DNA from: Clostridiales bacterium | Lineage (GTDB): Bacteria > Bacillota > Clostridia > Lachnospirales > Lachnospiraceae | NCBI GenBank assembly: GCA_012523775.1 | Contig: JAAYTK010000062.1 | Span: forward strand, 1 to 64,000 | DNA: 64,000 nt | Direction: 5' to 3' | Part shown: in pieces, positions 27,518 to 39,881 of the stretch | Layout: each line of letters begins with the position of its first letter | Position numbering within the stretch: position 1 is the stretch's first letter | The notes under the pieces: generated by a model | Told to the model about the DNA's origin: nothing | Databases searched by the model: none | Seen by the model: only the letters and a program-made list of their open reading frames with translations | Translations under genes and position numbers: made by a program

Positions 27518-27538
27518 ATGTGGAATGTGGAATGTGGA
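27518..27538. repeat. Triple tandem heptamer upstream of the Crp/Fnr gene
   Basis: Three exact copies of ATGTGGA follow one another just ahead of the crp-like ribosome binding site, with a degenerate fourth. They lie in the leader or promoter region. Slippage-type variation in copy number is possible. Confidence 0.6.
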
Positions 27539-27559
27539 ATATGGTGATAATAATGTGGT

Positions 27560-27596
27560 AAAAAATTGCAGTATAATAATAAGCTTATTATACTGC
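27560..27596. terminator. Terminator after the V-ATPase operon
   Basis: A perfect 12-pair stem GCAGTATAATAA / TTATTATACTGC with a five-base loop. On the minus strand it is followed by AATTTTTTA, which ends the ATPase transcript; the plus strand also has a T-rich tail. Confidence 0.85.
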
Positions 27597-27620
27597 ATAT
27601 TTTTATTGTTATCCACTTGT

Positions 27621-28289
27621 TTATTCACCGTAAAGTTTTTCACTATAATGATGAGCGGCCTCAAGCATCATATCCTTGACCTTCATCAGTCGGATTTGTG
27701 TGCTTCGCTCATTTTCATCAAGCTTCATAACTATATATTTTATTTTTTGCTGCATATCCGGAATCATAACATGCTCGAGGGCATTGACTCGGCGTCTGGT
27801 TTTTTCAATCTCGGCTGCCATAAGCTGACATGATTTTTCCACCTCAGCCAGTTTAAGCATATCAGGAAGAATATCTGCAAGGCTCTTTACCGCATCGTCC
27901 AAATCACTGGAGGTGAATGCATAACCATATGGATATATATCATTCTCATCCGGTGTCTTTGTCTTATATTCAAATTCAGGAATTTCTACGCTCATAACAT
28001 TTTTTATATTGGTATCCAGATAAACCTCTTGTCTTGGAGCCATTAATGAAACATTGAGTATTTCATCAGTCATTACAGATCTTGCCAATACAAAATTCTT
28101 GTTTGCAGCGTGTATTCCGGCCTCAACTTTTTCACGCAAGGCTTTATTCTCCCGAACCATATCAAGAAATCTTCTCATAAGCTCGTCTCTTTTATCCTTA
28201 AGTAGCTTATGCCCTCTGGTTGCAGTGGCCAGCTTCTTCTTAAGCCTTGTTAATTCCATACGGGTCGGATTTACTTGTGTATTTGCCAT
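27621..28289 (-). CDS. V-type ATP synthase subunit D
   Basis: Central rotor shaft subunit of the V/A-type ATPase, 222 residues, largely two long coiled-coil helices. NPTRMELTRLKKKLATATRGH near the N-terminus and RRVNALEHVMIPDM near residue 165 are the family signatures. It is the last gene of the nine-gene operon, just downstream of subunit B. Confidence 0.95.
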   Translation of the reverse strand: MANTQVNPTRMELTRLKKKLATATRGHKLLKDKRDELMRRFLDMVRENKALREKVEAGIHAANKNFVLARSVMTDEILNVSLMAPRQEVYLDTNIKNVMSVEIPEFEYKTKTPDENDIYPYGYAFTSSDLDDAVKSLADILPDMLKLAEVEKSCQLMAAEIEKTRRRVNALEHVMIPDMQQKIKYIVMKLDENERSTQIRLMKVKDMMLEAAHHYSEKLYGE

Positions 28290-28290
28290 A

Positions 28291-29667
28291 TTACTCTCCT
28301 TTGCCGTAGTATTCGTCCAGCAACTCGTCCTTTATTCTCTTAAGCTCTGCTCTGGGCAGCATATTAAGAAGCTTCCATCCTAAGTCTAATGTTTCCTCTA
28401 TATTACGGTTTGTTACATAGCCCTGTGATACATATTCTCTCTCAAATGCATCAGCAAACTCTGCATACAGCTTATCAATATCCGTTAAGGCGGCCTCACC
28501 AAGAACAACCATCAGTTCCTTAGCTTCCTTACCTCTCGCATAAGCCGCAAATATCTGGTTCATGGTATTGGCATGATCTTTTCTGGTCTTTCCTTCACCA
28601 ATACCCTTATCCTTCAGACGTGAGAGTGACGGTAATACGTCAATCGGAGGCTCTATGCCCTGACGATGAAGCTCACGACTAAGTATTATCTGTCCCTCGG
28701 TAATATATCCTGTAAGGTCGGGTATAGGATGAGTCTTATCATCCTCGGGCATTGTCAATATAGGTATCATCGTAATGCTTCCTACTTTACCCTTTTTACG
28801 TCCTGCTCTTTCATAGAGGGACGCTAGATCAGTATACATATATCCTGGGTATCCACGACGGCCTGGTACTTCCTTTCGTGCAGCCGATACTTCTCTTAGA
28901 GAATCAGCATAGTTTGTTATGTCGGTAAGGATTACAAGCACATGCATATCCTTTTCAAATGCCAGATACTCGGCGGCAGTTAGTGCCATACGAGGTGTTG
29001 ATATACGCTCTATGGCAGGGTCATTAGCCAGATTTACAAACATAACCGTTCTGTCTATGGCACCGGTCTCACGGAAGGATTCCGTAAAGAAATTTGCCTC
29101 CTCAAAGGTAATACCCATGGCTGCAAATACAACAGCAAAGGGCTCCGAAGTACCGCGTACCTTAGCCTGACGGGCTATCTGGGCCGCAAGATTAGCATGT
29201 GGAAGACCGCTTGCCGAGAATATAGGAAGCTTCTGTCCACGAACCAATGTATTTAATCCGTCGATTGCGGATACTCCTGTCTGAATAAACTCCTGAGGAT
29301 AATTTCTTGCCGCAGGATTCATGGGAAGTCCGTTAATATCCAGTCTTTGCTCAGGTAAAATATCAGGTCCGTTGTCAATGGGGCGTCCCAAGCCGTCAAA
29401 TACACGGCTTAGCATATCCTCCGATACCCCAAGCTCCATGCTTCTGCCTAGAAAACGAACCTTACTACTGGCCAGATTTATTCCGGTAGAGCTTTCAAAT
29501 AATTGGACAAGTGCATTACCGCCGTCAATTTCCAGAACTCTGCAACGGCGTTTTTCACCGTTAACCAGCTCAATTTCAGCAAGCTCGTCAAATGCTACTC
29601 CTTCTACACCCTTTACCAGCATAAGAGGACCTGCTACCTCTTGAATTGTTCTATATTCCTTTGGCAT
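28291..29667 (-). CDS. V-type ATP synthase subunit B
   Basis: Non-catalytic nucleotide-binding subunit of the V1/A1 head, 458 residues. It opens [20 protein letters not shown] and contains [18 protein letters not shown]; as expected for B there is no GxxxxGKT P-loop ([14 protein letters not shown] stands in its place). Its ATG overlaps the stop of subunit A by one base (TAATG), indicating coupled translation. Confidence 0.96.
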   Translation of the reverse strand: MPKEYRTIQEVAGPLMLVKGVEGVAFDELAEIELVNGEKRRCRVLEIDGGNALVQLFESSTGINLASSKVRFLGRSMELGVSEDMLSRVFDGLGRPIDNGPDILPEQRLDINGLPMNPAARNYPQEFIQTGVSAIDGLNTLVRGQKLPIFSASGLPHANLAAQIARQAKVRGTSEPFAVVFAAMGITFEEANFFTESFRETGAIDRTVMFVNLANDPAIERISTPRMALTAAEYLAFEKDMHVLVILTDITNYADSLREVSAARKEVPGRRGYPGYMYTDLASLYERAGRKKGKVGSITMIPILTMPEDDKTHPIPDLTGYITEGQIILSRELHRQGIEPPIDVLPSLSRLKDKGIGEGKTRKDHANTMNQIFAAYARGKEAKELMVVLGEAALTDIDKLYAEFADAFEREYVSQGYVTNRNIEETLDLGWKLLNMLPRAELKRIKDELLDEYYGKGE

Positions 29668-31427
29668 TAGGCTCCCTCCTTCTGTACCAGTTGATTAATT
29701 TCTGTTTTTAGTTGCATCAGGACCTCATCATATTCCTGTTTGATTTTATCCACTTTAACATATTTAAAACGACCGATTCTTTCTCTGACAGGAAGCTTAA
29801 CCAAGTCATCTATGGACAGATTGCTTAAGTTCTCCAGAGAAATATCATAGAATTTTAAAACAAGCTCCATCATCATATATTGCTTCTCTAGGTTTGTGTA
29901 GGTATCATCCTCATGGAAGGCATCCTGATGCAGATAGTCCTCACGGATGGACCTTGCGGCTTCAAGCTTAAGACGGTCCGGAGCTGACAAAGCATCCATA
30001 CCTACAAGTTTAACTATCTCGTCCAACTCTGCCTCATCGTTTAGCAGCTTCATGATTCGTGCCTTTAACTCACTCCATCTGTCATTAACATTGGCATTGA
30101 ACCATTTGCCCATATCATATAGAGAATAGCTGGTTAGCCAATTGATAGCAGGAAAATGTCTTCTGTAAGCCAGATTGGCATCCAAACTCCAGAACACCTT
30201 AACAATACGCAGTGTTGCCTGGGATACCGGCTCTGAAATATCACCACCGGGAGGCGATACGGCACCTATTGCCGACAACGCACCCTCTCTGCCATCCTTT
30301 CCAAGACTGATAACTCTTCCTGCCCTCTCGTAAAACTGTGCCAGACGGCTGGCAAGATAAGCCGGATAACCTTCTTCACCGGGCATTTCCTCGAGACGTC
30401 CCGACATCTCACGAAGCGCCTCGGCCCAACGGGATGTGGAGTCGGCCATCAATGCTACTGAATAACCCATATCGCGGAAATATTCCGCTATTGTAATACC
30501 TACATATATAGATGCTTCACGGGCAGCAACCGGCATGTCTGAGGTATTGGCGATTAATACCGTACGCTCCATGAGTGACTTTCCTGTCTTAGGATCCTTA
30601 AGCTCAGGGAACTCATTAAGAACGTCCGTCATCTCATTACCACGCTCGCCGCAGCCAATATATACTACTATATCAGCCTCCGCCCATTTAGCCAGCTGAT
30701 GCTGTACTACAGTTTTGCCACTACCGAAGGGTCCGGGAATAGCAGCGACTCCTCCCTTAGCAATAGGGAAAAGTGTATCTATAATTCTTTGTCCTGTAAC
30801 CATAGGCTTATCGGGAGATAATTTTTGCTTATAAGGCCTACCCTGACGAACAGGCCATTTCTGCATTAATGTAAGATTCTCTTTTGTCTTATCGTCTTTT
30901 TCCAATACTGCGACGGTATCGACTACCGTATAATCACCTTCGCTAATGGATACAATCTTACCCTTCATATTATAGGGAACCATGATTTTCTGTATGACGA
31001 TATCGGTTTCCTTTACAGTCCCGATGATATCTCCTGCTTCAACCTCAGTTCCGACAGTGACACTCGGTACAAAATGCCACTTCGCTTCTCTGTTAAGAGA
31101 AGGTATCTCAACACCACGTTTTAGATTTGTTCCGGTCGTCTCCATAATGTCAACTAAAGGGCGCTGAATTCCATCGAATATACTGCCGATAAGTCCAGGA
31201 CCTAATTCAACACTTAAGGGTGATCCGGTTGATTCCACAGGCTCACCGGGTCCTAGTCCCGCTGTTTCCTCGTAAACCTGAATGGAGGCCTGGTCGCCAT
31301 GTATCTCGATTATCTCGCCGATTAGGCGTTGCTTACTTACACGCACAACGTCAAACATATTGGCATCGCGCATGCCTTCTGCAACAACCAAGGGACCGGC
31401 TACTTTTTTAATGGTGCCATCGCTCAT
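29667..31427 (-). CDS. V-type ATP synthase subunit A (catalytic)
   Basis: Catalytic ATP-hydrolysing/synthesising subunit, 586 residues. P-loop [11 protein letters not shown] and the following GERGNEM with Glu catalytic residue are intact, as is the bulge region typical of A subunits (about residues 110-190). The start is taken as ATG 31427 rather than GTG 31436, with AGGTGAAG upstream. Confidence 0.96.
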   Translation of the reverse strand: MSDGTIKKVAGPLVVAEGMRDANMFDVVRVSKQRLIGEIIEIHGDQASIQVYEETAGLGPGEPVESTGSPLSVELGPGLIGSIFDGIQRPLVDIMETTGTNLKRGVEIPSLNREAKWHFVPSVTVGTEVEAGDIIGTVKETDIVIQKIMVPYNMKGKIVSISEGDYTVVDTVAVLEKDDKTKENLTLMQKWPVRQGRPYKQKLSPDKPMVTGQRIIDTLFPIAKGGVAAIPGPFGSGKTVVQHQLAKWAEADIVVYIGCGERGNEMTDVLNEFPELKDPKTGKSLMERTVLIANTSDMPVAAREASIYVGITIAEYFRDMGYSVALMADSTSRWAEALREMSGRLEEMPGEEGYPAYLASRLAQFYERAGRVISLGKDGREGALSAIGAVSPPGGDISEPVSQATLRIVKVFWSLDANLAYRRHFPAINWLTSYSLYDMGKWFNANVNDRWSELKARIMKLLNDEAELDEIVKLVGMDALSAPDRLKLEAARSIREDYLHQDAFHEDDTYTNLEKQYMMMELVLKFYDISLENLSNLSIDDLVKLPVRERIGRFKYVKVDKIKQEYDEVLMQLKTEINQLVQKEGA

Positions 31428-31467
31428 ATTCTTCACCTGCTTTACATAATAGATTTATCATCTTATA

Positions 31468-31788
31468 TTATTCGTTATTAAATATAATGTCGGAGCCTAC
31501 CGCACGCTCCACGGATTTCTTAACATTTCTCATTCCTTTTCCGGTATTACCGGACACACCGGGAATCGGTATAATTGCAGGAAGCTGTGAGGTCGTATAA
31601 TTATCTATCTCTGCTTCCAGCTCTGCCTGAAGGCTTTCGGTTATATATATAACAGCATATTGTCCATCAGCCAGGTCCTTCAACTGCTTTGATGCCTCTG
31701 CGGCATTCTCTACAGGAAAGGTCTCTATGCCAATCGCGGCAAATCCATATATGCTGTCACGGTCACCTAATACAGCTACCTTATACAT
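31468..31788 (-). CDS. V-type ATP synthase subunit F
   Basis: Small regulatory shaft subunit, 106 residues. YKVAVLGDRDSIYGFAAIGIETF is the family opening, and the C-terminal basic segment (RNVKKSVERAVG) is in the expected place. It starts inside the last codons of subunit C (eight-base overlap). Confidence 0.95.
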   Translation of the reverse strand: MYKVAVLGDRDSIYGFAAIGIETFPVENAAEASKQLKDLADGQYAVIYITESLQAELEAEIDNYTTSQLPAIIPIPGVSGNTGKGMRNVKKSVERAVGSDIIFNNE

Positions 31789-32794
31789 ACATCTCCCTCA
31801 ATCTTTCCCGGATAATATCATCCGATATGTCGTTTCTCTTACCAGACAGCAAAATTCTTACTGTCTTAATTTCGTTTTCCCTGGCTAATAAATATGCAGC
31901 CAGCGGTGACAGTGTAAACGGATTATATTTCTGTGGTCTTATAAATTCTATAATCCGGTTATCACACCAACGTTCGAAGGCCTGTGATGATTTCTTTAGT
32001 TCCTGAACTCCGTCGGCATAAACCGTGGTTTCCAGATAATCATATATAGCATCCATGCCCTCTAACGCACATTTAATCAGTTTATTTATGTCCAAGCTTT
32101 CACATTCGCAGAGTGCTCTCCTAAGAAAGTCTTCATCCTTCTTTGTTCTTAAACTTCGGATTGCGATATTAATATCAGCAGCTGCAACCTTTAACTCAAC
32201 ATATTGTGATAAAAGCTCATTTTCTGAGGCTTTTCCATGGGAATACATTCTGTCGAGAGCAGCTTTATCCAATACTATATCGCAAAGCTGGCTATCACCG
32301 GTACGAAGCTGTATCTGATATGCCTCCTCTGCCACCTCTCTCATATAATCAGGAAGTAGTGAAAAATCATGCTCGGAAACAGCCTTAATAATAACCTCCG
32401 GTTCGACAGTACCATTTGAGAGAAACAGATTGGGTGTCGTATCTCCTTTATATGTCTGTTTTATAGCCGCCTTTAAATTGTGATAATCATTTCCATAACG
32501 AAATGTATTAAAGACGGATATATCCTCTACCAACTCATTAAGAAGCTCCCATGTCTTTTCTCTTTCTGATACCAAAATCTGCTCCGAGGTCTGTGAGCTT
32601 TCATCGCCCCATCCCTTATCGTTCAAATAACGCAGACATTCAGCTTCAGTTCTGCAATTCATTAGCTGGTCAATATCTGACCTACTGAATAAACCCAGCT
32701 CTTTAGAACGAATACGGGCAACGGAATATAAATATAGCTTGTCAGTCATCTCATTCTTATCTGCTGAGAATCCGAGCTTTGTTTTTTTCTGCAA
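31781..32794 (-). CDS. V-type ATP synthase subunit C
   Basis: Subunit that joins the rotor shaft to the membrane ring, 337 residues, all-helical. YLYSVARIRSKELGLFS is the conserved start, and MNCRTEAECLRYLNDKGW follows. The first codon is TTG at 32794, seven bases after AAGGTG; a later Met (32749) lacks a clear site. Conserved position between E and F. Confidence 0.92.
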   Translation of the reverse strand: MQKKTKLGFSADKNEMTDKLYLYSVARIRSKELGLFSRSDIDQLMNCRTEAECLRYLNDKGWGDESSQTSEQILVSEREKTWELLNELVEDISVFNTFRYGNDYHNLKAAIKQTYKGDTTPNLFLSNGTVEPEVIIKAVSEHDFSLLPDYMREVAEEAYQIQLRTGDSQLCDIVLDKAALDRMYSHGKASENELLSQYVELKVAAADINIAIRSLRTKKDEDFLRRALCECESLDINKLIKCALEGMDAIYDYLETTVYADGVQELKKSSQAFERWCDNRIIEFIRPQKYNPFTLSPLAAYLLARENEIKTVRILLSGKRNDISDDIIRERLREMYV

Positions 32795-32820
32795 ACCGCT
32801 TCACCTTCTTTCCGGTCCTT

Positions 32821-33417
32821 CTATTCGAATAAAAACGCATTTACTTTATCCTGTAACTCTTCCTTTGCCTCATTAAATAAGGCATCAAAGGAACAGTTTT
32901 CTTCTATATCTCCATATACGAGTATAAAACCACCATTAATCATAGCACATTCCTTAGATATGGTAAGGGATGCGTTGGGAATCTCCTTAATGGCTGAATC
33001 CAAGCTTTTCTCAAATTTCTTAGGCATACGATCTAAATCAGCTTTGGAAAACTTAATTATACCCTGCTGTGTATGGGCATGTTTCTTAACGAGTTGAAGG
33101 ATTATTTCGAAATATTCAGTATCCGGAAGACTGGTAAGCTTATTCTTGGCTTTACAGATGATATCGCTAATAGCCTGTTGCTTCGCATCCAAAATCATCT
33201 GCCTTTTTATGAGTTTAGCACCTGATTCTGCTCGGCTTATAATAGCCTTCGCCTCGAGTGCGGGCTTTTCGGCAATCTTAGCGCACTCCTGCTTAGCCTC
33301 TTCTTCAGCTATAGACAGAATCTTTCCGGCCTCTTCCTTAGCCTCGGCAATAATTTTATCCACGCTTGCCTGGGCTTCTGCCTCAATTGCCTTAATAATT
33401 TTTTCTAATCCAGTCAT
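32821..33417 (-). CDS. V-type ATP synthase subunit E
   Basis: Peripheral stalk subunit, 198 residues, with an N-terminal coiled coil (about 1-85, rich in Ala, Glu and Lys) and a C-terminal globular domain (SLTISKECAMINGGFILVYG). It pairs with subunit G/H in the stator. Confidence 0.9.
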   Translation of the reverse strand: MTGLEKIIKAIEAEAQASVDKIIAEAKEEAGKILSIAEEEAKQECAKIAEKPALEAKAIISRAESGAKLIKRQMILDAKQQAISDIICKAKNKLTSLPDTEYFEIILQLVKKHAHTQQGIIKFSKADLDRMPKKFEKSLDSAIKEIPNASLTISKECAMINGGFILVYGDIEENCSFDALFNEAKEELQDKVNAFLFE

Positions 33418-33469
33418 TTAAACCTCCATCTGCCGTTTATAGACAAATAAATACTTTTTTAAAAGCATG

Positions 33470-35975
<2,506 letters not shown>

Positions 35976-36016
35976 AACCAATACACCTCCTTTACCTGGT
36001 TCTTCTTTGTCTTATA

Positions 36017-36325
36017 TTATACGACATTGGATACTACCAGGTCTATTGCTGCCTGTTCTTTTCCCTTCGCCAATTCTATAAGAAGCTGAACCTCTTTTTC
36101 CGCTTTCTTTTTTGCCTCCTCCAATATATGATTACTTCGAAGTACAGCATCTTTTATTTCTTTCTCTGCGTTCATTTGTGTTTCCTTAAGCATCGAAGCC
36201 GATAATTCTTTAGCCTTTTGAGTGGCCTCGGATATAATAGCTTCTTTCTTCGAAAGAGCTTCCTTGACCATCCTTTCGGCATTGACCTCAGCCTTACGGA
36301 CAGCTTGTACTGTTTCTTTTGCCAT
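36017..36325 (-). CDS. V-type ATP synthase subunit G/H (stator coiled coil)
   Basis: A 102-residue, almost wholly coiled-coil protein rich in Ala, Glu and Lys (RKAEVNAERMVKEALSKKEA). It is first in the ATPase operon, upstream of subunit I, the usual place of the AhaH/NtpF-type stator partner of subunit E. GAGGTGAG precedes the ATG. Confidence 0.85.
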   Translation of the reverse strand: MAKETVQAVRKAEVNAERMVKEALSKKEAIISEATQKAKELSASMLKETQMNAEKEIKDAVLRSNHILEEAKKKAEKEVQLLIELAKGKEQAAIDLVVSNVV

Positions 36326-36372
36326 TGACTCACCTCACTATTTCCATTTTAGACAAAATAAACGCCTTAAGT

Positions 36373-36401
36373 ATTATAGCTTATTTAATGATTTAATTCA
36401 A
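36373..36401 (-). promoter_or_regulatory. Promoter of the V-ATPase operon
   Basis: On the minus strand TTGAAT (36396-36401) and TATAAT (36373-36378) are 17 bases apart, about 50 bases before the first ATPase gene. Confidence 0.65.
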
Positions 36402-36512
36402 CTGAAATTGGCATATCCTTTCAACTATTATCATAAAGTTTTACCAATTATTAATATAAAATGTATATTTCTTTCGTCAATATTGACAAATAAATAACAA
36501 TCTTAACAAATA

Positions 36513-36552
36513 AAGAAGCTGTACATGAGTTTATGCTCATGATCAGCTTCTT
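36513..36552 (-). terminator. Terminator of the lacI-type gene region
   Basis: AAGAAGCTG pairs with CAGCTTCTT and, inside, CATGAG with CTCATG. On the minus strand TTATTTGTT follows. It stands about 190 bases after the LacI stop. The rest of the 36326-36741 gap holds the ATPase promoter and a 28-codon frame (36503-36589) overlapping this hairpin, which I do not accept as a gene. Confidence 0.65.
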
Positions 36553-36741
36553 CATAAAATTCATATGGTGCAAATCCGTTGCCATTCATTAAACTCTCCC
36601 CAGGTTCTCTGAGGGCAACCGATATTGCTAGGAGGAAAAATAATATAGACACCTGCCATTTTACGCCATGTATTATATGTTAAAACTCCCCTACATCGTT
36701 TCACATAATGAGACCATATCATAAAATGACCGGAAAATCTC

Positions 36742-37752
36742 TTAGTTAATATCTTTTACGGATTCACCGGGTATTAAACTTCCTTCAACAACAACCCTTT
36801 CAATAATATTAGCCTTTGGATTCTCAATCAATGCTATAAGCTTTTCTGCTGCATTCTTCCCTAAAGCTTTAGTATCCTGCTTAAGAGTAGTTAACTTCGG
36901 ATCCAGAACCTGTGACAGCAGTACACCGTCATAGCCTGCGATTGAAATATCCTCCGGAATTGACAGACCATAATCCTTTATTGCATTAATACCACCGACA
37001 CAGGAGAAGTCATCAGGAAATATTATGCATGTGGGACGATCCTTTAACTCCAATATATCCTTGGTTAGACGATATGTCGTTTCAGCATCATGATAAATTC
37101 CGCTTTTGACATATTCGTCCGGGATATCGATTCCCAATTCATTAAGTGTTTTATAGAAGCTGCCTACACGGTTTTTGGTTACCGAGGAATCGGCTCCGTG
37201 AATAAAGGATATCTTCCTGTGTCCTTTCTCATATATATATAAGATTAAATCTCTCATACCCTTAACATTGTCAGATACTATGGCTGTACGGTTGTCAAAA
37301 ACATGATCGATGGTTACGACAGGCAAATCACTATGAATTAGCTCTATAACGTCGGGATCTGAAAAATCAATACAGGCAATAACTACGCCGTCAACACCTC
37401 TGTATTTACTATGCTCATAATAGGACATAGTCTTAAGTCCAATATGCTTATTGATGAAGGTGATATCATAACCATGGCTTTCTGCCTCTACCTTAAAGCT
37501 GTCCAGCACATTAGCAAAATACTCATGGGTAAGTCCGCTCTGTGCCTCATCTACAAACAATACTCCGATATTATAGGTACGGTTTGTTTTCAACGCTCTG
37601 GCAAATAAATTAGGATAATACCCCATTTCTTTTGCAACATTTAATATATTTCTTTTTGTAACCTCCGAAATATCACTATGATTATTTAATGCTTTACTTA
37701 CAGTAGCCACCGACACGCCACATCTGATTGATATATCCTTAATCGAAACCAT
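36742..37752 (-). CDS. LacI family transcriptional regulator
   Basis: A 336-residue repressor. The helix-turn-helix and hinge are at the N-terminus (VSIKDISIRCGVSVATVSKALNNHSDIS), followed by a periplasmic-binding-protein-like sugar domain. No sugar gene is adjacent, so the ligand is unknown. Two copies of ACTTAATCGTTTTC upstream are probable operators, which would mean autoregulation. AGGGGAT precedes the ATG. Confidence 0.93.
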   Translation of the reverse strand: MVSIKDISIRCGVSVATVSKALNNHSDISEVTKRNILNVAKEMGYYPNLFARALKTNRTYNIGVLFVDEAQSGLTHEYFANVLDSFKVEAESHGYDITFINKHIGLKTMSYYEHSKYRGVDGVVIACIDFSDPDVIELIHSDLPVVTIDHVFDNRTAIVSDNVKGMRDLILYIYEKGHRKISFIHGADSSVTKNRVGSFYKTLNELGIDIPDEYVKSGIYHDAETTYRLTKDILELKDRPTCIIFPDDFSCVGGINAIKDYGLSIPEDISIAGYDGVLLSQVLDPKLTTLKQDTKALGKNAAEKLIALIENPKANIIERVVVEGSLIPGESVKDIN

Positions 37753-37784
37753 TCGGATCCCCTATCGTTTATACTAATTTATCA

Positions 37785-37798
37785 ACTTAATCGTTTTC
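37785..37798. promoter_or_regulatory. Probable LacI-type operator, copy 1
   Basis: ACTTAATCGTTTTC with a central CG, as in LacI-family sites, lies 32 bases upstream of the LacI gene. The identical 14-mer recurs at 37937-37950. Confidence 0.55.
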
Positions 37799-37936
37799 TG
37801 TAATCAGTTTTGTGCATTTTGTATAAATTATTCTTAATTTACTAACAATTCTTAAAACTAATGACAAATTAATATCATTAATACACTCATATAATAACCC
37901 TTTTCTGCGTTTATTGCAAGTATTATTTTGAAATTT

Positions 37937-37950
37937 ACTTAATCGTTTTC
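37937..37950. promoter_or_regulatory. Probable LacI-type operator, copy 2
   Basis: Second exact copy of ACTTAATCGTTTTC, 152 bases from the first. The spacing would allow looping. It also lies about 85 bases ahead of the structured RNA candidate, which the repressor could therefore affect. Confidence 0.5.
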
Positions 37951-38033
37951 GGAAAAGCTGCTAATACTTAATTTTTTCTTATAAAATAATGAGAATTAGG
38001 AATAAAAAATGATTTTTATGAAATAATAATTTA

Positions 38034-38308
38034 CAGATACGGGCTAATGCTCTGTAGCATCATGTGTAACTGGATTATAGAGCCGTCTGTATCTACTGAT
38101 AGAGAGATATGTTTGTGATTTAGTCTCAGAATTGCAAACGGTGGTTGACTCAGAAAATGAGGTGGTAGCGTTGAAAAGTCTGGTTTTAACAAACGAGGCA
38201 TTATACTTTCAAGCTTCCGGGCAGGAATACTAACCTGGATTGGTATAAGTTCTTGTAGTTCTCATTGTCGAGGTTATACCAACAACTGAATATTGAGACA
38301 CCAGATGG
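38034..38308 (+). ncRNA. Structured RNA candidate, class not identified
   Basis: The 37753-38377 gap has no convincing reading frame, but its second half folds on paper into several paired elements: AGATAC 38035 with GTATCT 38089, GGCT 38042 with AGCC 38081, ATGC/GCAT hairpin 38047-38060, a ten-pair stem 38111-38120 with 38130-38139, CTCA/TGAG 38149-38161, TCTGGT 38179 with ACCAGA 38300, and a perfect nine-pair TTGGTATAA 38240 with TTATACCAA 38274. The loop GTCTCA (38123-38128) is complementary to TGAGAC (38294-38299), a pseudoknot. A hairpin at 38307-38340 closes it. It matches none of RNase P, tmRNA, SRP or 6S that I can recognise; the raiA RNA class is one to test. Confidence 0.5.
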
Positions 38309-38340
38309 CAGTAAGCAGGGATTTATCCCTGCTTACTGTC
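38307..38340 (+). terminator. Long hairpin ending the structured RNA region
   Basis: CAGTAAGCAGGGAT pairs with ATCCCTGCTTACTG, 14 or more pairs with a tight loop, followed on the plus strand by ATTTAT. The U-run is weak, so it may be a 3' stabilising stem as well as a terminator. Confidence 0.6.
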
Positions 38341-38377
38341 ATTTATGAATAATTCTATTATATAGAAAACATACAGT

Positions 38378-39655
38378 CTATGATCTCAGTTTATTCGCGT
38401 GGAGGTCATAGCCTGAGGGAGACTGGAAGATTCTTAATCCGAACTCTCCCGCTACAGCATATATGTGATCAAATATATCGGATTGAACACCCTCATAATT
38501 AATCCATGCAGTATCCCTTGTAAACGCATATATTTCCATCGGAATACCGGTTTCCCCTGGAGCCAGCTGACGTACCATCATAATCTTATTTTGATCAATG
38601 CCGGGATGGTTGGCAAGATAACTCTTTAGATAGGCGCGGAATGTCCCGATATTAGTCATTCGCCTTCCATTGATCTTCTGCTCGGTATCAATTTTATTCT
38701 CAATATTATATGCCTCAAGCTCCATCTCTTTATCTTTGATATAATCCTTAAGATAATGTACCTTCTTTAATTTTTCAATCATTTCATCCGAACAGAAGGT
38801 AACCGAGTTGACATCTATATAAATGGACCTCTTTATTCTCCTTCCTCCAAACTGAAACATGCCTCTCCAGTTCTTAAAGGAATCCGAAATAAGCGCATAG
38901 GCCGGTATGGTTACATAGGTTTTGTCCCAGTTTTGAACCTTCACGGTATTGAGAGTTATGTCGATGACATCACCGTCCGCACCGTATTTAGGCATTTCTA
39001 TCCAATCCCCGATTCTAAGCATATCATTTGATGTTAACTGTATACCTGCTATAAACCCAAGTATGGAATCTTTAAATACAAAAGAAAACACTGCCGCCAA
39101 AGCACCGATACTGCTTAACAGGATTATCGGACTCTGGTCTAATAGCGTTGCTATTATAACAATACCGATTATTATAAAGACTACAATTTTTACGACCTGC
39201 AAAAGTCCCTTTATCGGTCTTACATTTGAAATTGGCTTCATTCGATATATGTCGTCGATGGAATCCAGAAGCGCGCTTACTACGAAGGTAAGTACGATTA
39301 ATACATAGATGGTCGTTATACGCTGTAATATTTCCGCTAACTCCGGATTCTCATATAAGACTGTCAGGCTATAGAACAATACCCCCGGAATTATTAAAAA
39401 GATTCTGTTAATAACCTTATGCTCCAGTAAGATATCATCCCATTTTAATTTGTTTCTTTTGATTATTTTAATTATTATTTTTAACAGTACTTTTTTTAGA
39501 ATTATATATACAAGAATGCAGACGACTAATATTGCAACTGTTATTGCAAGAGATGTCAGTAATTTTGCCATACCGCCGTCTGCTCCGTTATTCTTGAAGA
39601 AATCCATCAGTAAATCCTTCATATCCTTTGAAACCTCCCATAAAATTCTCTTCAT
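38378..39655 (-). CDS. Mechanosensitive ion channel, MscS family (YbdG-like)
   Basis: A 425-residue channel protein with five to six membrane helices (residues about 30-195), then the MscS beta domain. The pore-helix region and beta-domain signature read FKDSILGFIAGIQLTSNDMLRIGDWIEMP. The extended C-terminal region with VNSVTF and later KSYLANHPGI is typical of YbdG-type members. It probably releases solutes on osmotic downshock. AAGGAT precedes the ATG. It is divergent from the Ca2+ ATPase gene. Confidence 0.92.
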   Translation of the reverse strand: MKRILWEVSKDMKDLLMDFFKNNGADGGMAKLLTSLAITVAILVVCILVYIILKKVLLKIIIKIIKRNKLKWDDILLEHKVINRIFLIIPGVLFYSLTVLYENPELAEILQRITTIYVLIVLTFVVSALLDSIDDIYRMKPISNVRPIKGLLQVVKIVVFIIIGIVIIATLLDQSPIILLSSIGALAAVFSFVFKDSILGFIAGIQLTSNDMLRIGDWIEMPKYGADGDVIDITLNTVKVQNWDKTYVTIPAYALISDSFKNWRGMFQFGGRRIKRSIYIDVNSVTFCSDEMIEKLKKVHYLKDYIKDKEMELEAYNIENKIDTEQKINGRRMTNIGTFRAYLKSYLANHPGIDQNKIMMVRQLAPGETGIPMEIYAFTRDTAWINYEGVQSDIFDHIYAVAGEFGLRIFQSPSGYDLHANKLRS

Positions 39656-39825
39656 ATCTTATATCCTTTTAATTTGCTCTATTTATATTCTCTATGTTAT
39701 GGGAAAATATTTCAAGTCCTTATTTGAATTCTTAATAGATTTTAATGATTATTAGTATTCATTTTGGTATAATAAGTTATCAAAGCTAAATAATTTATCA
39801 TGTTTTTCGATAATATAATATAGAC

Positions 39826-39851
39826 TGACATAGCTCGTCCGAGTCGTGTCA
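39826..39851 (+). promoter_or_regulatory. Leader hairpin of the Ca2+ ATPase gene
   Basis: TGACA/TGTCA enclosing CTCG/CGAG forms a compact dyad shortly after a TATAAT box (39814-39819) and about 30 bases before the start codon. It could be an operator or a leader hairpin. No matching -35 box was found. Confidence 0.35.
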
Positions 39852-39881
39852 AGGGCTAATTAATTGATAAGAGGTGCTATT

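Noticed and set aside
36571-36741. Possible riboswitch or c-di-GMP aptamer after the LacI gene.
   Set aside because: Isolated GGG/CCC pairings only; no consensus of a known aptamer and no gene placed to be controlled.
38158-38172. GAGGTGGTAGCG looks like the T-box antiterminator consensus GGTGGTACCGCG.
   Set aside because: The ACC of the consensus is replaced, no stem I or specifier loop was found, and no tRNA synthetase or amino acid gene follows on that strand.
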